DNA of 64,000 nt. It comes from Candidatus Anaerostipes excrementavium. GTDB lineage: Bacteria; Bacillota; Clostridia; Lachnospirales; Lachnospiraceae. Location of the stretch: contig DXEM01000031.1 of NCBI GenBank assembly GCA_019114985.1, positions 62,001 through 126,000 of the forward strand, in the 5' to 3' direction. A model generated the notes under the pieces. It was not told where the DNA came from, did not search any database, and saw only the letters and a program-made list of their open reading frames with translations. Made by a program: the position numbers and the translations under genes. This document shows, piece after piece, positions 28,355 through 36,240 of this stretch (its first letter is position 1; every line of letters begins with the position of its first letter).

Positions 28355-28558
28355 CTACGCTAATTTAGCAACGTTTTCTGCCTGTTTCCCTTTTGGTCCT
28401 TCTGCAATGTCAAAGCTTACCTGCTGTCCTTCTTCCAAAGTCTTGAATCCATCGCCCTGAATTGCGGAGAAATGTACAAATACATCATCTCCATCGGACT
28501 GTGAGATAAATCCGTAACCTTTTTCTGAGTTAAACCATTTTACTGTCCCAGTATTCAT
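28355..28558 (-). CDS. Cold-shock protein (CspA family)
   Basis: A 67-residue single cold-shock domain that binds RNA and single-stranded DNA. RNP1 (KGYGFIS) and RNP2 (VFVHFSAI) are intact, and the start [14 protein letters not shown] is typical. GGAGGT 6 bases upstream fixes the ATG at 28558, so an upstream in-frame ATG is not used. A promoter and, further upstream, a hairpin with a T8 tail precede it, an unusual leader described among the findings. Confidence 0.95.
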   Translation of the reverse strand: MNTGTVKWFNSEKGYGFISQSDGDDVFVHFSAIQGDGFKTLEEGQQVSFDIAEGPKGKQAENVAKLA

Positions 28559-28589
28559 TTGGGTACCTCCATCTGTTAAAAAATAAATA

Positions 28590-28618
28590 AAATTAGTATG
28601 AAAGATGTGATTTTGCAA
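28590..28618 (-). promoter_or_regulatory. Candidate promoter of the cold-shock gene
   Basis: On the minus strand TTGCAA (complement of 28613-28618), 17 bases, then TAATTT (complement of 28590-28595). It overlaps the T run of the terminator-like hairpin just upstream, so the gene may have its own start after that hairpin. Confidence 0.5.
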
Positions 28619-28681
28619 AAAAAATCACGATCCTTGCAAATCAGCGCATTCATAGAATCGAATGCAGCCTGAAGGTCGTGA
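28617..28681 (-). ncRNA. Terminator-like hairpin upstream of the cold-shock gene (attenuator or small RNA end)
   Basis: Read on the minus strand, TCACGACCTT pairs with AAGG-a-TCGTGA (a single bulged A) around an inner GCATTC/GAATGC stem and a CAG/CTG pair, followed at once by eight T residues (complement of 28617-28624). This is a complete intrinsic terminator about 60 bases before the cold-shock ATG. No good promoter could be placed upstream of it. Confidence 0.55.
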
Positions 28682-28871
28682 ACATTACATCTATCAATAA
28701 CAATGTCCATGATAACACAACCAAAAGAAGATTACAATTGTTTTTTCAGGCCGTTGGCCTATATGACAACCCTCTTCTTATTAAAATGTCCCAACTGGGT
28801 TTTTCCTATACATCAAATGAGAAATATGTTAAAATGAAACGGTCGAAAGAAGAAAGACGTTGGAGGAAATG

Positions 28872-29342
28872 ATGAGCAGAGAAACATTTGAAGCCCATAT
28901 GAAAAAACGAATGGAAGATCTGGAACGCAGCGGAGATCACAGTATATTTCATGAATTACAGGGCAGAATCATAGATTATAATTATGATGAGAAGAGTCTT
29001 GCGATGGTATTTGAAGCGACAAAATTCCATGAAAACGGGTTCGGCATTATGTTTGGCGGATCCTTGGTCGGGATGTTCGATATAGCGTTCGGAACATTAA
29101 CAGCTGGATTGGGAGACTATGATATCGCGCCGACGGCACAGCTTTCTGTAAGCTTTTTAAAAGGAATCCCGACAGGGGCGAAGGTCGTGATTCAGGCAGA
29201 AGCGGTTTCTGCGGGAAAGAGCCTGATGAATTTTATGGGGAAAGCCTATGTAGAAGAGGAAATCGTAGGAAGCGCCACGGGAGTCTTTATGACGCCGCGG
29301 CCATTTAAAAAATATGTAGAGGACAAATCACATGAAGGATAA
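28872..29342 (+). CDS. PaaI-type hotdog-fold thioesterase
   Basis: A 156-residue acyl-CoA thioesterase-like protein. The hotdog-fold core is visible in FGIMFGGSLVGMFDIAFGTLTAG and in the PTAQLSVSFLKGIPTGAKVVIQAEAVSAGKSL strands. The usual HGG that begins the helix is replaced by MFGG. The substrate is unknown. GGAGGA at 28862-28867 supports the ATG at 28872. An extended -10 (TG-t-TAAAAT, 28827-28835) lies upstream. Its end overlaps the next gene by 11 bases. Confidence 0.8.
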   Translation: MSRETFEAHMKKRMEDLERSGDHSIFHELQGRIIDYNYDEKSLAMVFEATKFHENGFGIMFGGSLVGMFDIAFGTLTAGLGDYDIAPTAQLSVSFLKGIPTGAKVVIQAEAVSAGKSLMNFMGKAYVEEEIVGSATGVFMTPRPFKKYVEDKSHEG

Positions 29343-30327
29343 CTTGATTTATTTTCCTGATGTATGGCAGGATAGCATGGAAGATCTCTATGAGAACTTG
29401 ACGTTGGATGAATTAAAGGAGATCGCGCAGATCCATGAGATCCCAGGGTTGTACAAATATAAGAAAAAACAGAAAATTGCTTTGATCATAAGCAATATTT
29501 TGAGCAAAGAATATATGTGGGATTTTTTCTTATGTGCTTCAGAAGAAGAATTGGACTTATTTGAGCAGATGATGGACGATGAAGAGATCTTAGAGGAAGA
29601 TTCGGAAGAATTAAGTCTTATGATGTCTTATTTCTTTCGTGGGGGATATATGATATGGGAAGATGATAAAGGCATTACGATTCCTGCAGAGGTAAAGGAT
29701 GCATATGATCGGATGAATACGCCAGAGTTCCGGAAGGCCCATCAAGAATATCATACCGCTTATAATTACTGCTGCGGACTGACGACTCTCTATGGCATGG
29801 TGTCTTTGGATGAGGTTACTCGTCTATATAATACCTATGAAAATAAGAAAATAAAACCGGAAGAGATGTTGTTTGATGTATTTTTTCCGTCTTTAAAAAA
29901 GACAAAAGCCATTATTTATACAGACAATATGCTGGTGGAGCATATTCTGGTTCATGAAGACGGGTTGATGGACGACATTCTAAAGATACGCAGTTCTTGT
30001 GATCCGTATATTCCGACCAGGGATGAAATTTATGAGCTGTCCCATGAGATTGAGAAGCCTCTTATGGTATTTGGAAATTATCTGATGGAGCATATGAGAT
30101 TTCCGGTACAGACTGCCATGGGAGTGACGGAACTGGTAGCGCGGATGCTAAAGATCGGTGCGGATCCGGAAGACGTCTTTGAACTGCTGCAGCAACAGGA
30201 CGTAACCTTTATCAGTCAGGAACAGGCAGATGCATTTGCGGAGGAATTGGTAGAATTATGGATGCATCTCCGTCTTTATACCATGTATGGACATACACCT
30301 TCCGAATTAGAAATGGAAGAATTGTGA
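29332..30327 (+). CDS. Uncharacterised protein with a SAP/Rho_N-like N-terminus
   Basis: A 331-residue soluble, acidic, mostly helical protein that I do not recognise. Residues about 22-62 (LTLDELKEIAQIHEIPGLYK, then YKKKQKIALII) look like the SAP or Rho_N helix-extended-loop-helix that binds nucleic acid, and resemble the start of Rho in this same window. The remainder has no motif I can name; residues 85-130 are strongly acidic. The start lies inside the end of the thioesterase gene, so the two are probably translated together. A nucleic-acid role is only inferred. Confidence 0.7.
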   Translation: MKDNLIYFPDVWQDSMEDLYENLTLDELKEIAQIHEIPGLYKYKKKQKIALIISNILSKEYMWDFFLCASEEELDLFEQMMDDEEILEEDSEELSLMMSYFFRGGYMIWEDDKGITIPAEVKDAYDRMNTPEFRKAHQEYHTAYNYCCGLTTLYGMVSLDEVTRLYNTYENKKIKPEEMLFDVFFPSLKKTKAIIYTDNMLVEHILVHEDGLMDDILKIRSSCDPYIPTRDEIYELSHEIEKPLMVFGNYLMEHMRFPVQTAMGVTELVARMLKIGADPEDVFELLQQQDVTFISQEQADAFAEELVELWMHLRLYTMYGHTPSELEMEEL

Positions 30328-30358
30328 TTTGATTATGCAATTTCAGAATGATAAGCGG

Positions 30359-30388
30359 AGAATCCTGCAAAACAGGATTCTTTCTTAA
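30359..30388 (+). terminator. Intrinsic terminator
   Basis: AGAATCCTG (30359-30367) and CAGGATTCT (30373-30381) form a 9-bp stem with a CAAAA loop and a TTCTT tail. Confidence 0.82.
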
Positions 30389-30466
30389 TTTCACAGAAAA
30401 CTTTGTCCCTATGAAATTAAAAAATTTCATTAAGAAATTCTCTCAGCTCGTTTGCAAATTAAGGCT

Positions 30467-30494
30467 TTGACAAATTTTTTGGAAGTAGTACAAT
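30467..30494 (+). promoter_or_regulatory. Sigma-A promoter of the G3E GTPase operon
   Basis: TTGACA (30467-30472), a 16-base spacer and TACAAT (30489-30494). No obvious Zur-type palindrome overlaps it. Confidence 0.82.
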
Positions 30495-30532
30495 AGCTTT
30501 ATATCAGGAAAGCAGAAAGAAGGAAATAAGAA

Positions 30533-31594
30533 ATGGCAAAGATAGATATTATTTCAGGTTTTTTAGGAGCAGGGAAGACAACTTTGATTCAGAAACTTTT
30601 GAAAGAAGCGTTAACAGGAGAACAAGTGGTTCTGATTGAAAATGAATTTGGAGAAATCGGAATTGACGGCGGATTTTTAAAAGATGCGGGGATTGAAGTA
30701 ACAGAGATGAATTCCGGATGCATCTGTTGTTCTTTGGTAGGTGATTTTGGAGCTGCGCTTCGAAAAGTGACAGAGGAATATGCACCGGATCGGATTATCA
30801 TTGAGCCATCCGGCGTCGGAAAACTTTCTGATGTCATTCGGGCGGTACAGGATGCTGCAAAAGATGTTGATCTTACACTGAATAGTTTTACAACGGTAGC
30901 GGATGCGAAAAAATGTAAGATGTATATGAAGAATTTCGGGGAATTCTATAATAATCAAGTGGAGCATGCCGGAACGATTATCTTAAGCAGAACAGACAGC
31001 ATCTCCGAGGAAAAATTAAATCAATGCACGGCATTATTGAGGGAACATAACGAAAACGCCGCCATCATTACGACACCATGGGAGCAGCTTACAGGAGAAC
31101 AGATGCTGAAAGTCATGGAAGAAGGCAATACACTGGTAAAAGAGCTGATGGAGGAAGAGGATGTATGCCCTGTCTGCGGGCACCATCACGATCATGAGCA
31201 TGAACACGAACATCATCATCACGGCCATGAACACGGGCACCATCATCATGACCATGGTCATGAACATCATTATCACGAACACGGCCACCACCATCATGGC
31301 CATCATCATGCGGATGATGTATTCATCAGCTGGGGAAAAGAGACACCGGAAAAATACGAGAAAGACAGGTTAGAAGCAATTTTGCAGAAATTAGAAGATG
31401 GAGAGCAATATGGTATCATTCTCCGTGCAAAAGGAATCCTTCCAACAACGGATGGAACATGGATTCAGTTCGATCTGGTTCCGGGAGAATATGAGATTCG
31501 AGAAGGAAGCGCAGATTATACGGGAAGGATCTGTGTGATCGGTTCCGAACTGAAGGAAGATAAGCTGGAAGAATTGTTCGGCACACAGGCGTAA
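30533..31594 (+). CDS. COG0523 (G3E) GTPase with histidine-rich metal-binding segment
   Basis: A 353-residue CobW/ZNG1-like metallochaperone GTPase. It has Walker A GFLGAGKTTL (residues 8-17), the ENEFGEIGID switch, the metal motif GCICCSL (CxCC), Walker B region IIIEPSGVG and the guanine-specificity element SRTD. About residues 212-262 form a histidine-rich tract (HDHEHEHEHHHHGHEHGHHH and similar) preceded by CPVCG. The C-terminal CobW domain follows. Such proteins hand zinc, cobalt or nickel to target enzymes; the metal here is not known. It heads an operon with a second GTPase. Confidence 0.9.
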   Translation: MAKIDIISGFLGAGKTTLIQKLLKEALTGEQVVLIENEFGEIGIDGGFLKDAGIEVTEMNSGCICCSLVGDFGAALRKVTEEYAPDRIIIEPSGVGKLSDVIRAVQDAAKDVDLTLNSFTTVADAKKCKMYMKNFGEFYNNQVEHAGTIILSRTDSISEEKLNQCTALLREHNENAAIITTPWEQLTGEQMLKVMEEGNTLVKELMEEEDVCPVCGHHHDHEHEHEHHHHGHEHGHHHHDHGHEHHYHEHGHHHHGHHHADDVFISWGKETPEKYEKDRLEAILQKLEDGEQYGIILRAKGILPTTDGTWIQFDLVPGEYEIREGSADYTGRICVIGSELKEDKLEELFGTQA

Positions 31595-31607
31595 GGAGGA
31601 GAGAAAA

Positions 31608-32561
31608 ATGTATGAATTGCCGGCATATTTGTTCTGGGGATTTTTAGAAAGCGGAAAAACTACGCTGATCAAAGATACGCTGAGCCAGGATTATTTTAAT
31701 GACGGGGAAAGAACGATGATCCTATCCTTTGAAGAAGGAGAAGAAGAGTTTGACAAAGAGATGCTTAACAAGACCAATTCTTTTGTGATTCAGCTAGAGA
31801 GCCTGGAAGATTTGACAAAGGATTTTATCATTTCCTGTCAGAAAAATTACCATCCGGATCGTGTCATGATCGAGTACAACGGTATGTATCAGATTGAGGG
31901 ATTAATGGATGTGATTGACGAGACAGATTTGGAGCTTTATCAGGTGATTGTGACCGTCGATGCGCAGACGGCGGAAATATATCTGAAAAATATGAGATCT
32001 TTGTTTGTAGAAATGTTTAAAATGGCAGATCTTGTCATTTTTAACCGCTGTGATGATCATACGAATGTGGGAAGTTATCGTCGAAGTATTAAGGCAGTAA
32101 ATCCGCGGGCTCAAGTAGGATTTGAGCGGGCAGATGGAAGAGAAATGGAGATGGAAGAGATGCTTCCGTATAATCTTCAAGATGATGTGATCAAGATTTC
32201 AGATGAGGATTATGGTATCTGGTATATTGATGCCATGGAACGACCACAGGCCTATGAGGGCAAAACAGTGGAATTTAAAGGGGAAGTAAGAAGAAGTCCG
32301 AAGATGCCGCCCGGTGTGATCATCCCAGGCAGGAAAGCGATGACCTGCTGTGAAGATGACATTACATTTATTGGCTATTTGTGCAGGCTTCAGAAGACAA
32401 AATCAAAGACCTTAAAAAGAATCCTGAATAAAGAATGGGTCACAGTTACGGCCCAGATCCATACAAAGTATAACGAAGCTTATGACAAAACGATGCCGAT
32501 TCTGACGGCAACTCGGATCGAAAAGGCAGAACCGCCGAAACAGACGCTGGTTTATTTTTAA
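31608..32561 (+). CDS. G3E-like GTPase fused to a DUF1980/TIGR03943-like domain
   Basis: A 317-residue protein. Residues 1-200 form a G3E GTPase-like domain: Walker A GFLESGKTTL, Walker B region MIEYNG, and NRCD as the guanine-specificity element, but without the CxCC metal motif of its upstream partner. Residues about 205-317 (from YIDAMERPQAYEGKTVEFKGEV through TCCEDDITFIGYLC to PPKQTLVYF) resemble the C-terminal domain of TIGR03943/YcgQ proteins, in which a CC pair is conserved. AAGGAGGAG lies before the ATG, 14 bases after the first GTPase. A role in metal handling is inferred. Confidence 0.75.
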   Translation: MYELPAYLFWGFLESGKTTLIKDTLSQDYFNDGERTMILSFEEGEEEFDKEMLNKTNSFVIQLESLEDLTKDFIISCQKNYHPDRVMIEYNGMYQIEGLMDVIDETDLELYQVIVTVDAQTAEIYLKNMRSLFVEMFKMADLVIFNRCDDHTNVGSYRRSIKAVNPRAQVGFERADGREMEMEEMLPYNLQDDVIKISDEDYGIWYIDAMERPQAYEGKTVEFKGEVRRSPKMPPGVIIPGRKAMTCCEDDITFIGYLCRLQKTKSKTLKRILNKEWVTVTAQIHTKYNEAYDKTMPILTATRIEKAEPPKQTLVYF

Positions 32562-32585
32562 ATAGGAAAGACATACTATAAAAAG

Positions 32586-32628
32586 CCTCTGCATAGATTG
32601 TAAAAAACAAATTATGCAGAGGTCTTTT
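32586..32628 (+). terminator. Hairpin ending the GTPase operon and covering the spoIIID ribosome binding site
   Basis: CCTCTGCATA (32586-32595) pairs perfectly with TATGCAGAGG (32613-32622) and is followed by TCTTTTT. The 3' arm contains AGAGGT, the only ribosome binding site for spoIIID, whose ATG is at 32630. Confidence 0.8.
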
Positions 32629-32629
32629 T

Positions 32630-32890
32630 ATGAAGGATTATATTGAGGAAAGGGCGGTAGAAATTGCGTATTATATTATTGAACACAAGGCGACGGTGCG
32701 GCAGACAGCAAAGATATTCGGCGTATCAAAATCTACGGTCCACAAAGATGTGACGGAACGTTTGTTGAAGATCAATCCGGCTCTTGCCAATGAAGCAAGA
32801 AAGATTTTAAATATCAATAAACAGGAGAGACATATCAGAGGGGGATTCGCAACAAGAGAAAAATATCTGGGGAAACAAAAGCATGCTTAA
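32630..32890 (+). CDS. spoIIID: Sporulation transcriptional regulator SpoIIID
   Basis: An 86-residue DNA-binding protein of the mother-cell line of sporulation. The helix-turn-helix is in TVRQTAKIFGVSKSTVHKDV and the basic tail RHIRGGFATREKYLGK is typical of SpoIIID, which in the known system acts after sigma-E to switch genes on and off. Its ATG follows directly on a terminator-like hairpin whose 3' arm includes its ribosome binding site, so it may need its own promoter (none found with confidence) or read-through. Confidence 0.95.
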   Translation: MKDYIEERAVEIAYYIIEHKATVRQTAKIFGVSKSTVHKDVTERLLKINPALANEARKILNINKQERHIRGGFATREKYLGKQKHA

Positions 32891-32981
32891 CGGATCAGAC
32901 CCGAAATCAAGAAGTATGCCGATTATGGGATAAGAAAGAATAACAGGTACTTTCTATATGATAGAAGTACCTGTCGTTAGT

Positions 32982-33599
32982 TTATTCAAGCAGTGAATTC
33001 TGAAAGCTTAGGAGGCTTTTCATAGGTTCTGACAAAGTCAGATACTGCCTTGTGCTGCGTCTTAGGTTGTTTGAGTTGATGTTCTTTAATTTGGCCGGTT
33101 CTTCATCAAAGAAATCTTCTCCTTTATAAGGAGTACGTACGATGGAGATATCTACAATCTCATCGAGGAATCGATTTTGATGGAAGATCTTGCGGATACA
33201 TTCCTTCTTATAGGTAGGCCGGAGTCCATTCACCGTAAATTGAAAATAGAGAGAATTAAAAGATGGCTCATCGCTGTCTAAAAGAAACTGATAGTCTCCT
33301 CTTAGGATCTTACGACCTTGATCCATGGTCAGTGTATACTTAGTTTTATGTACAACACCGTTCTTGCGCTGCCTCTGGATTAAGAAAAGGGACTCTCTGT
33401 TCTCTTCAAAAAAATAATACGTATACAAAGGATGTTCCTCGACTCCCTGAAGCATCAATACTCGGATCGGAAGACTGATCATATACTTTTCAGGAGACTT
33501 AGAAAGAAGATATTCTTCCTGTGTCCTATTATATTCAGCCTGACTGATATTTCTTGTTGCTTCCGTGTAAGAGATCTTTTCTATTAATATTTTTTCCAT
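32982..33599 (-). CDS. Uncharacterised 205-residue protein
   Basis: A soluble basic protein that I do not recognise. It has no signal peptide or membrane segment. The middle (about residues 80-170) alternates beta-strand-like stretches with many Lys and Arg residues, such as KTKYTLTMDQGRKILRGDYQFL and LRPTYKKECIRKIF, in a pattern that faintly recalls the VTC/CYTH triphosphate-tunnel fold, but no diagnostic ExExK motif is seen. The N-terminal MEKILIEKISYTEATRN is the likely start. An extended -10 (TGCTATAAT) lies just upstream. Confidence 0.6.
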   Translation of the reverse strand: MEKILIEKISYTEATRNISQAEYNRTQEEYLLSKSPEKYMISLPIRVLMLQGVEEHPLYTYYFFEENRESLFLIQRQRKNGVVHKTKYTLTMDQGRKILRGDYQFLLDSDEPSFNSLYFQFTVNGLRPTYKKECIRKIFHQNRFLDEIVDISIVRTPYKGEDFFDEEPAKLKNINSNNLRRSTRQYLTLSEPMKSLLSFQNSLLE

Positions 33600-33637
33600 A
33601 ATGACTCCATTAAGGTGCTTTGTTATTGACTGATTTT

Positions 33638-33646
33638 ATTATAGCA
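33638..33646 (-). promoter_or_regulatory. Extended -10 promoter element for the 205-residue protein
   Basis: On the minus strand TG-c-TATAAT (complement of 33638-33646); no good -35 is present, as expected for extended -10 promoters. Confidence 0.6.
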
Positions 33647-33745
33647 GAGTCCTATGACGAAATCATGTCCTAAATATAAAAAAACTCTTAAGAATTCATA
33701 GATTTTATCTGACTGCTGTGCTAAGATGATTTTTGGAGGAAGATC

Positions 33746-35071
33746 ATGGATTTATTTGAATATGCGAGAGAAATAAATAAAGATAAAGAAGCTCCGCTTG
33801 CAGGCAGGATGCGGCCGACAACGCTGGATGAAGTAGTAGGACAATCTCATATTATAGGAAAAGATAAACTGCTGTATCGTGCGATCCAGGCGGACAAGAT
33901 CAGTTCGATCATTTTTTATGGCCCGCCGGGAACCGGGAAGACCACATTGGCGAAGGTCATTGCCAATACGACGAAGGCGAATTTTGTCCAGATGAACGCT
34001 ACGACTTCGGGCAAGAAAGAAATGCAGGAAGCAGTCAAAGAGGCAAAAGAGGCTCTGGGTATGTACCAGAAGAAGACGATCCTTTTTATTGATGAGATTC
34101 ATCGGTTTAATAAAGCACAGCAGGATTATCTTCTGCCGTTCGTAGAAGACGGCACGATCATTTTGATCGGAGCGACCACAGAGAACCCATATTTTGAGGT
34201 GAACCAGGCGTTGATCTCCAGATCCAATGTGTTTCAGCTGTATGCCTTGGAGAAGGATGATATTAAGGAATTGATCAGACGTGCGGTTTATGACGAGGAC
34301 AGAGGGATGGGTATCTATCATGGCAGGATTACGGAAGATGCCCTGGATTTCCTTGCGGATATGGCGGAAGGAGATGCCAGGAGCGCCCTTAACGCAGTGG
34401 AATTAGGGATTTTAACAACGCAGCCGGATGAAAATGGAGATATTGTGATTGATATGGAAGTCGCGCAGGAGTGTATCCAGAGACGAGCGGTTCGGTATGA
34501 CAAAGATGGGGATAATCATTATGATGTTATCTCGGCATTTATTAAGAGTATGCGGGGATCAGATCCGGATGCGGCGGTCTATTATCTGGCCCGTATGCTG
34601 GATGCCGGAGAGAGTATTACGTTCATCGCCCGCCGTATTATGATCTGTGCATCGGAAGACGTGGGAAATGCGGATCCGCAGGCACTGCAGGTGGCAGTGG
34701 CGGCTGCTCAGGCAGTGGAAAGGATCGGGCTTCCGGAAGCCAGGATTTTGTTATCCCAGGCGGTCTGTTATGTGGCAAGCGCCCCAAAGAGCAACGCATC
34801 TTATATGGCAGTTGACAATGCACTGCAGACGGTCCGGACCCGGAAAGTCGGTGAGGTGCCGAATCATCTGAAAGATTCTCATTATAAAGGAGCGGCAAAA
34901 CTTGGTCATGGAATCGGATATCAATATGCACATGATTATCCGGAACATTATGTTGACCAGCAATATCTTCCGGATGAACTTCTGGGAACCGTCTTTTACG
35001 AACCGACCGAGAATGGATATGAAAAAAAGATCAAAGACCATTTGGAGCATTTAAAGAAGCGAAACAAATAG
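33746..35071 (+). CDS. rarA: Replication-associated recombination protein A (RarA/MgsA)
   Basis: A 441-residue clamp-loader-like AAA+ ATPase acting at stalled replication forks. It shows PLAGRMRPTTLDEVVGQSHI, Walker A YGPPGTGKTTLAKVIA, Walker B ILFIDEIHRFNKAQQD, sensor 1 IGATTENPYFEVN and the C-terminal tetramer domain with SAPKSNASYMAVDNAL and GYQYAHDYPEHYVDQQYLP. GGAGG precedes the ATG at 33746. It seems to be a single-gene transcript. Confidence 0.96.
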   Translation: MDLFEYAREINKDKEAPLAGRMRPTTLDEVVGQSHIIGKDKLLYRAIQADKISSIIFYGPPGTGKTTLAKVIANTTKANFVQMNATTSGKKEMQEAVKEAKEALGMYQKKTILFIDEIHRFNKAQQDYLLPFVEDGTIILIGATTENPYFEVNQALISRSNVFQLYALEKDDIKELIRRAVYDEDRGMGIYHGRITEDALDFLADMAEGDARSALNAVELGILTTQPDENGDIVIDMEVAQECIQRRAVRYDKDGDNHYDVISAFIKSMRGSDPDAAVYYLARMLDAGESITFIARRIMICASEDVGNADPQALQVAVAAAQAVERIGLPEARILLSQAVCYVASAPKSNASYMAVDNALQTVRTRKVGEVPNHLKDSHYKGAAKLGHGIGYQYAHDYPEHYVDQQYLPDELLGTVFYEPTENGYEKKIKDHLEHLKKRNK

Positions 35072-35079
35072 AAGGAATT

Positions 35080-35280
35080 TTACTTCTTGTTCTTTGTCCT
35101 CATGCCCCAACGGTGAAGCAGCGCCATTGCCCAGAGGAAAACCGGGTAGAAGATCATCAGCACGAGCATGGCCCAGAAATAGTCGCTGCCGGTGACGGCA
35201 AAGTATAAAGTAAGTCCTGCAACAGCCAGCAAAGAGATGACGAGCAGCAGGGCAAAAATTCTTTTTATCATTGAAATCAT
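35080..35280 (-). CDS. Small membrane protein, unknown function
   Basis: A 66-residue protein with two predicted membrane segments (about residues 5-27 and 34-55) and a basic tail RWGMRTKNKK. AAAGGATG lies 7 bases before the ATG at 35280, which favours that start over the internal Met at codon 4. It converges on rarA with only 8 bases between the stop codons and no clear terminator. I do not recognise a family. Confidence 0.65.
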   Translation of the reverse strand: MISMIKRIFALLLVISLLAVAGLTLYFAVTGSDYFWAMLVLMIFYPVFLWAMALLHRWGMRTKNKK

Positions 35281-35392
35281 AAGATCATCCTTTCTAGAGT
35301 GAAAAGTTACAGATTCAACTATCTGGTTTCATCCTAGCATACTTTGATCGGAATGGCTATATGAAAAATTTCAAAAAGAATGTATAAACACC

Positions 35393-35495
35393 GGGAGGAT
35401 GGACATAATAGGAGTATCCAATCAATGATTGGATGCGAAATACTTATCCTCCCCTTGACCCCGCTTTGCAATATCAGATTGTGGAGCGGGGTTTT
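35393..35495 (+). ncRNA. Candidate structured small RNA with its own terminator
   Basis: A compact helix spans 35393-35453: outer stem GGGAGGAT/ATCCTCCC (35393-35400 with 35446-35453), an internal loop, a short AGT/ACT helix, and an inner stem ATCCAATC/GATTGGAT. An intrinsic terminator follows at once, CCCCGCT (35459-35465) with AGCGGGG (35485-35491) and TTTTAT. A TATAAA at 35383-35388 could be the -10. No open reading frame fits, and the downstream gene has its own promoter, so this looks like an independent RNA. I do not recognise a known RNA family. The rest of the 35281-35619 gap holds only the promoter listed next. Confidence 0.6.
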
Positions 35496-35545
35496 ATAAT
35501 GGAATCGATTCTTAGGATTCTTTCTGCAGTTGGTTTGGAAAGATA

Positions 35546-35574
35546 TTGAAAAGTCCCGCAGAATTTGTTATAGT
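35546..35574 (+). promoter_or_regulatory. Sigma-A promoter for the SEC-C gene
   Basis: TTGAAA (35546-35551), a 17-base spacer and TATAGT (35569-35574). Confidence 0.85.
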
Positions 35575-35619
35575 AGCAAAGGTAAATAACATGTTTTAAA
35601 GAAAAGGATGGAAAAGAAA

Positions 35620-36126
35620 ATGGCATTATTACAGGAGTGGCGTGATTACGCATATAAATTTGACGACAGAACAAAAGAAGGCCAGCAGTTTTGGCTTACA
35701 TATTTTAATATCGAGAAAGGAATCTACGAGAAGCTTCTGGCAGATCGTGATCAGGTCGTAACAGGAACGGTAAAAGAACTGGCAGATCAGTACGAGACAG
35801 ATCTGCAGATGTTCGTTGGTTTCCTCGATGGAATCAACGACAGCTTGAAAGAGCCGAATCCAATCGAAGAGATGGATGAGAATACACAGGTTTCTTTGGA
35901 TATTGATTATGAAAAGTTATACTATAACATGGTAGGATGCCGCGCAGAATGGCTTTACACTTTAGAGGCATGGGATGAGATTCTGACAGAAGAGAGACGA
36001 AAAGAATTATACAAAGAGTCAAGAAATTCCCGCACGGTTGTAAAAGGAAAGAAAGTCGGACGCAATGATCCATGTCCATGCGGAAGCGGCAAAAAATATA
36101 AAAAATGCTGCGGAAAGAACGCATAA
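35620..36126 (+). CDS. SEC-C motif protein
   Basis: A 168-residue protein with a helical N-terminal domain (residues 1-140) and a C-terminal SEC-C zinc motif, [19 protein letters not shown], like that at the end of SecA. In SecA the motif binds zinc and contacts SecB or ribosomes; in stand-alone proteins the role is unknown. AAAGGATGG favours the ATG at 35620 over one 12 bases earlier. It has its own promoter and a hairpin after it. Confidence 0.85.
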   Translation: MALLQEWRDYAYKFDDRTKEGQQFWLTYFNIEKGIYEKLLADRDQVVTGTVKELADQYETDLQMFVGFLDGINDSLKEPNPIEEMDENTQVSLDIDYEKLYYNMVGCRAEWLYTLEAWDEILTEERRKELYKESRNSRTVVKGKKVGRNDPCPCGSGKKYKKCCGKNA

Positions 36127-36179
36127 TAGATGAAGAAGGGAACACGCCAAAAGTGTGTTCCCAATAAAAGTATGCTCAT

Positions 36180-36240
36180 GACAGAGGATATTTCACAAGT
36201 CGTATCATACGATTTGCGAATCGCCTCTGTCTTTTATTTT
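36180..36240 (+). terminator. Multi-branched terminator between the SEC-C and AraC genes
   Basis: GACAGAGG (36180-36187) pairs with CCTCTGTC (36224-36231) and encloses two small hairpins, TCGTA/TACGA and GATT/AATC; CTTTTATTTTTTC follows. A separate GGGAACAC/GTGTTCCC hairpin without a T run lies just upstream (36139-36162). Confidence 0.75.

Noticed and set aside
28678-28872. A 64-residue plus-strand frame in the gap upstream of the thioesterase gene
   Set aside because: It starts inside the minus-strand hairpin, has no ribosome binding site and no homologous pattern.
31034-31309. A Met/Val-rich minus-strand frame that looks like a membrane protein
   Set aside because: It is the antisense reading of the His-rich tract: CAT and CAC repeats read as ATG and GTG on the other strand.
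31173-31310. Short CAT/CAC-rich repeats that might be a microsatellite or CRISPR-like array
   Set aside because: They encode the histidine-rich metal-binding segment in frame; there are no regular repeats with unique spacers.
33752-34321. A 189-residue minus-strand frame antisense to rarA
   Set aside because: No start signal, no recognisable motif, and fully covered by a conserved gene on the other strand.
35281-35500. 6S RNA next to rarA
   Set aside because: The folded element is about 60 bases, lacks the long rod with a central open bubble, and the flanking sequence does not extend the stem.
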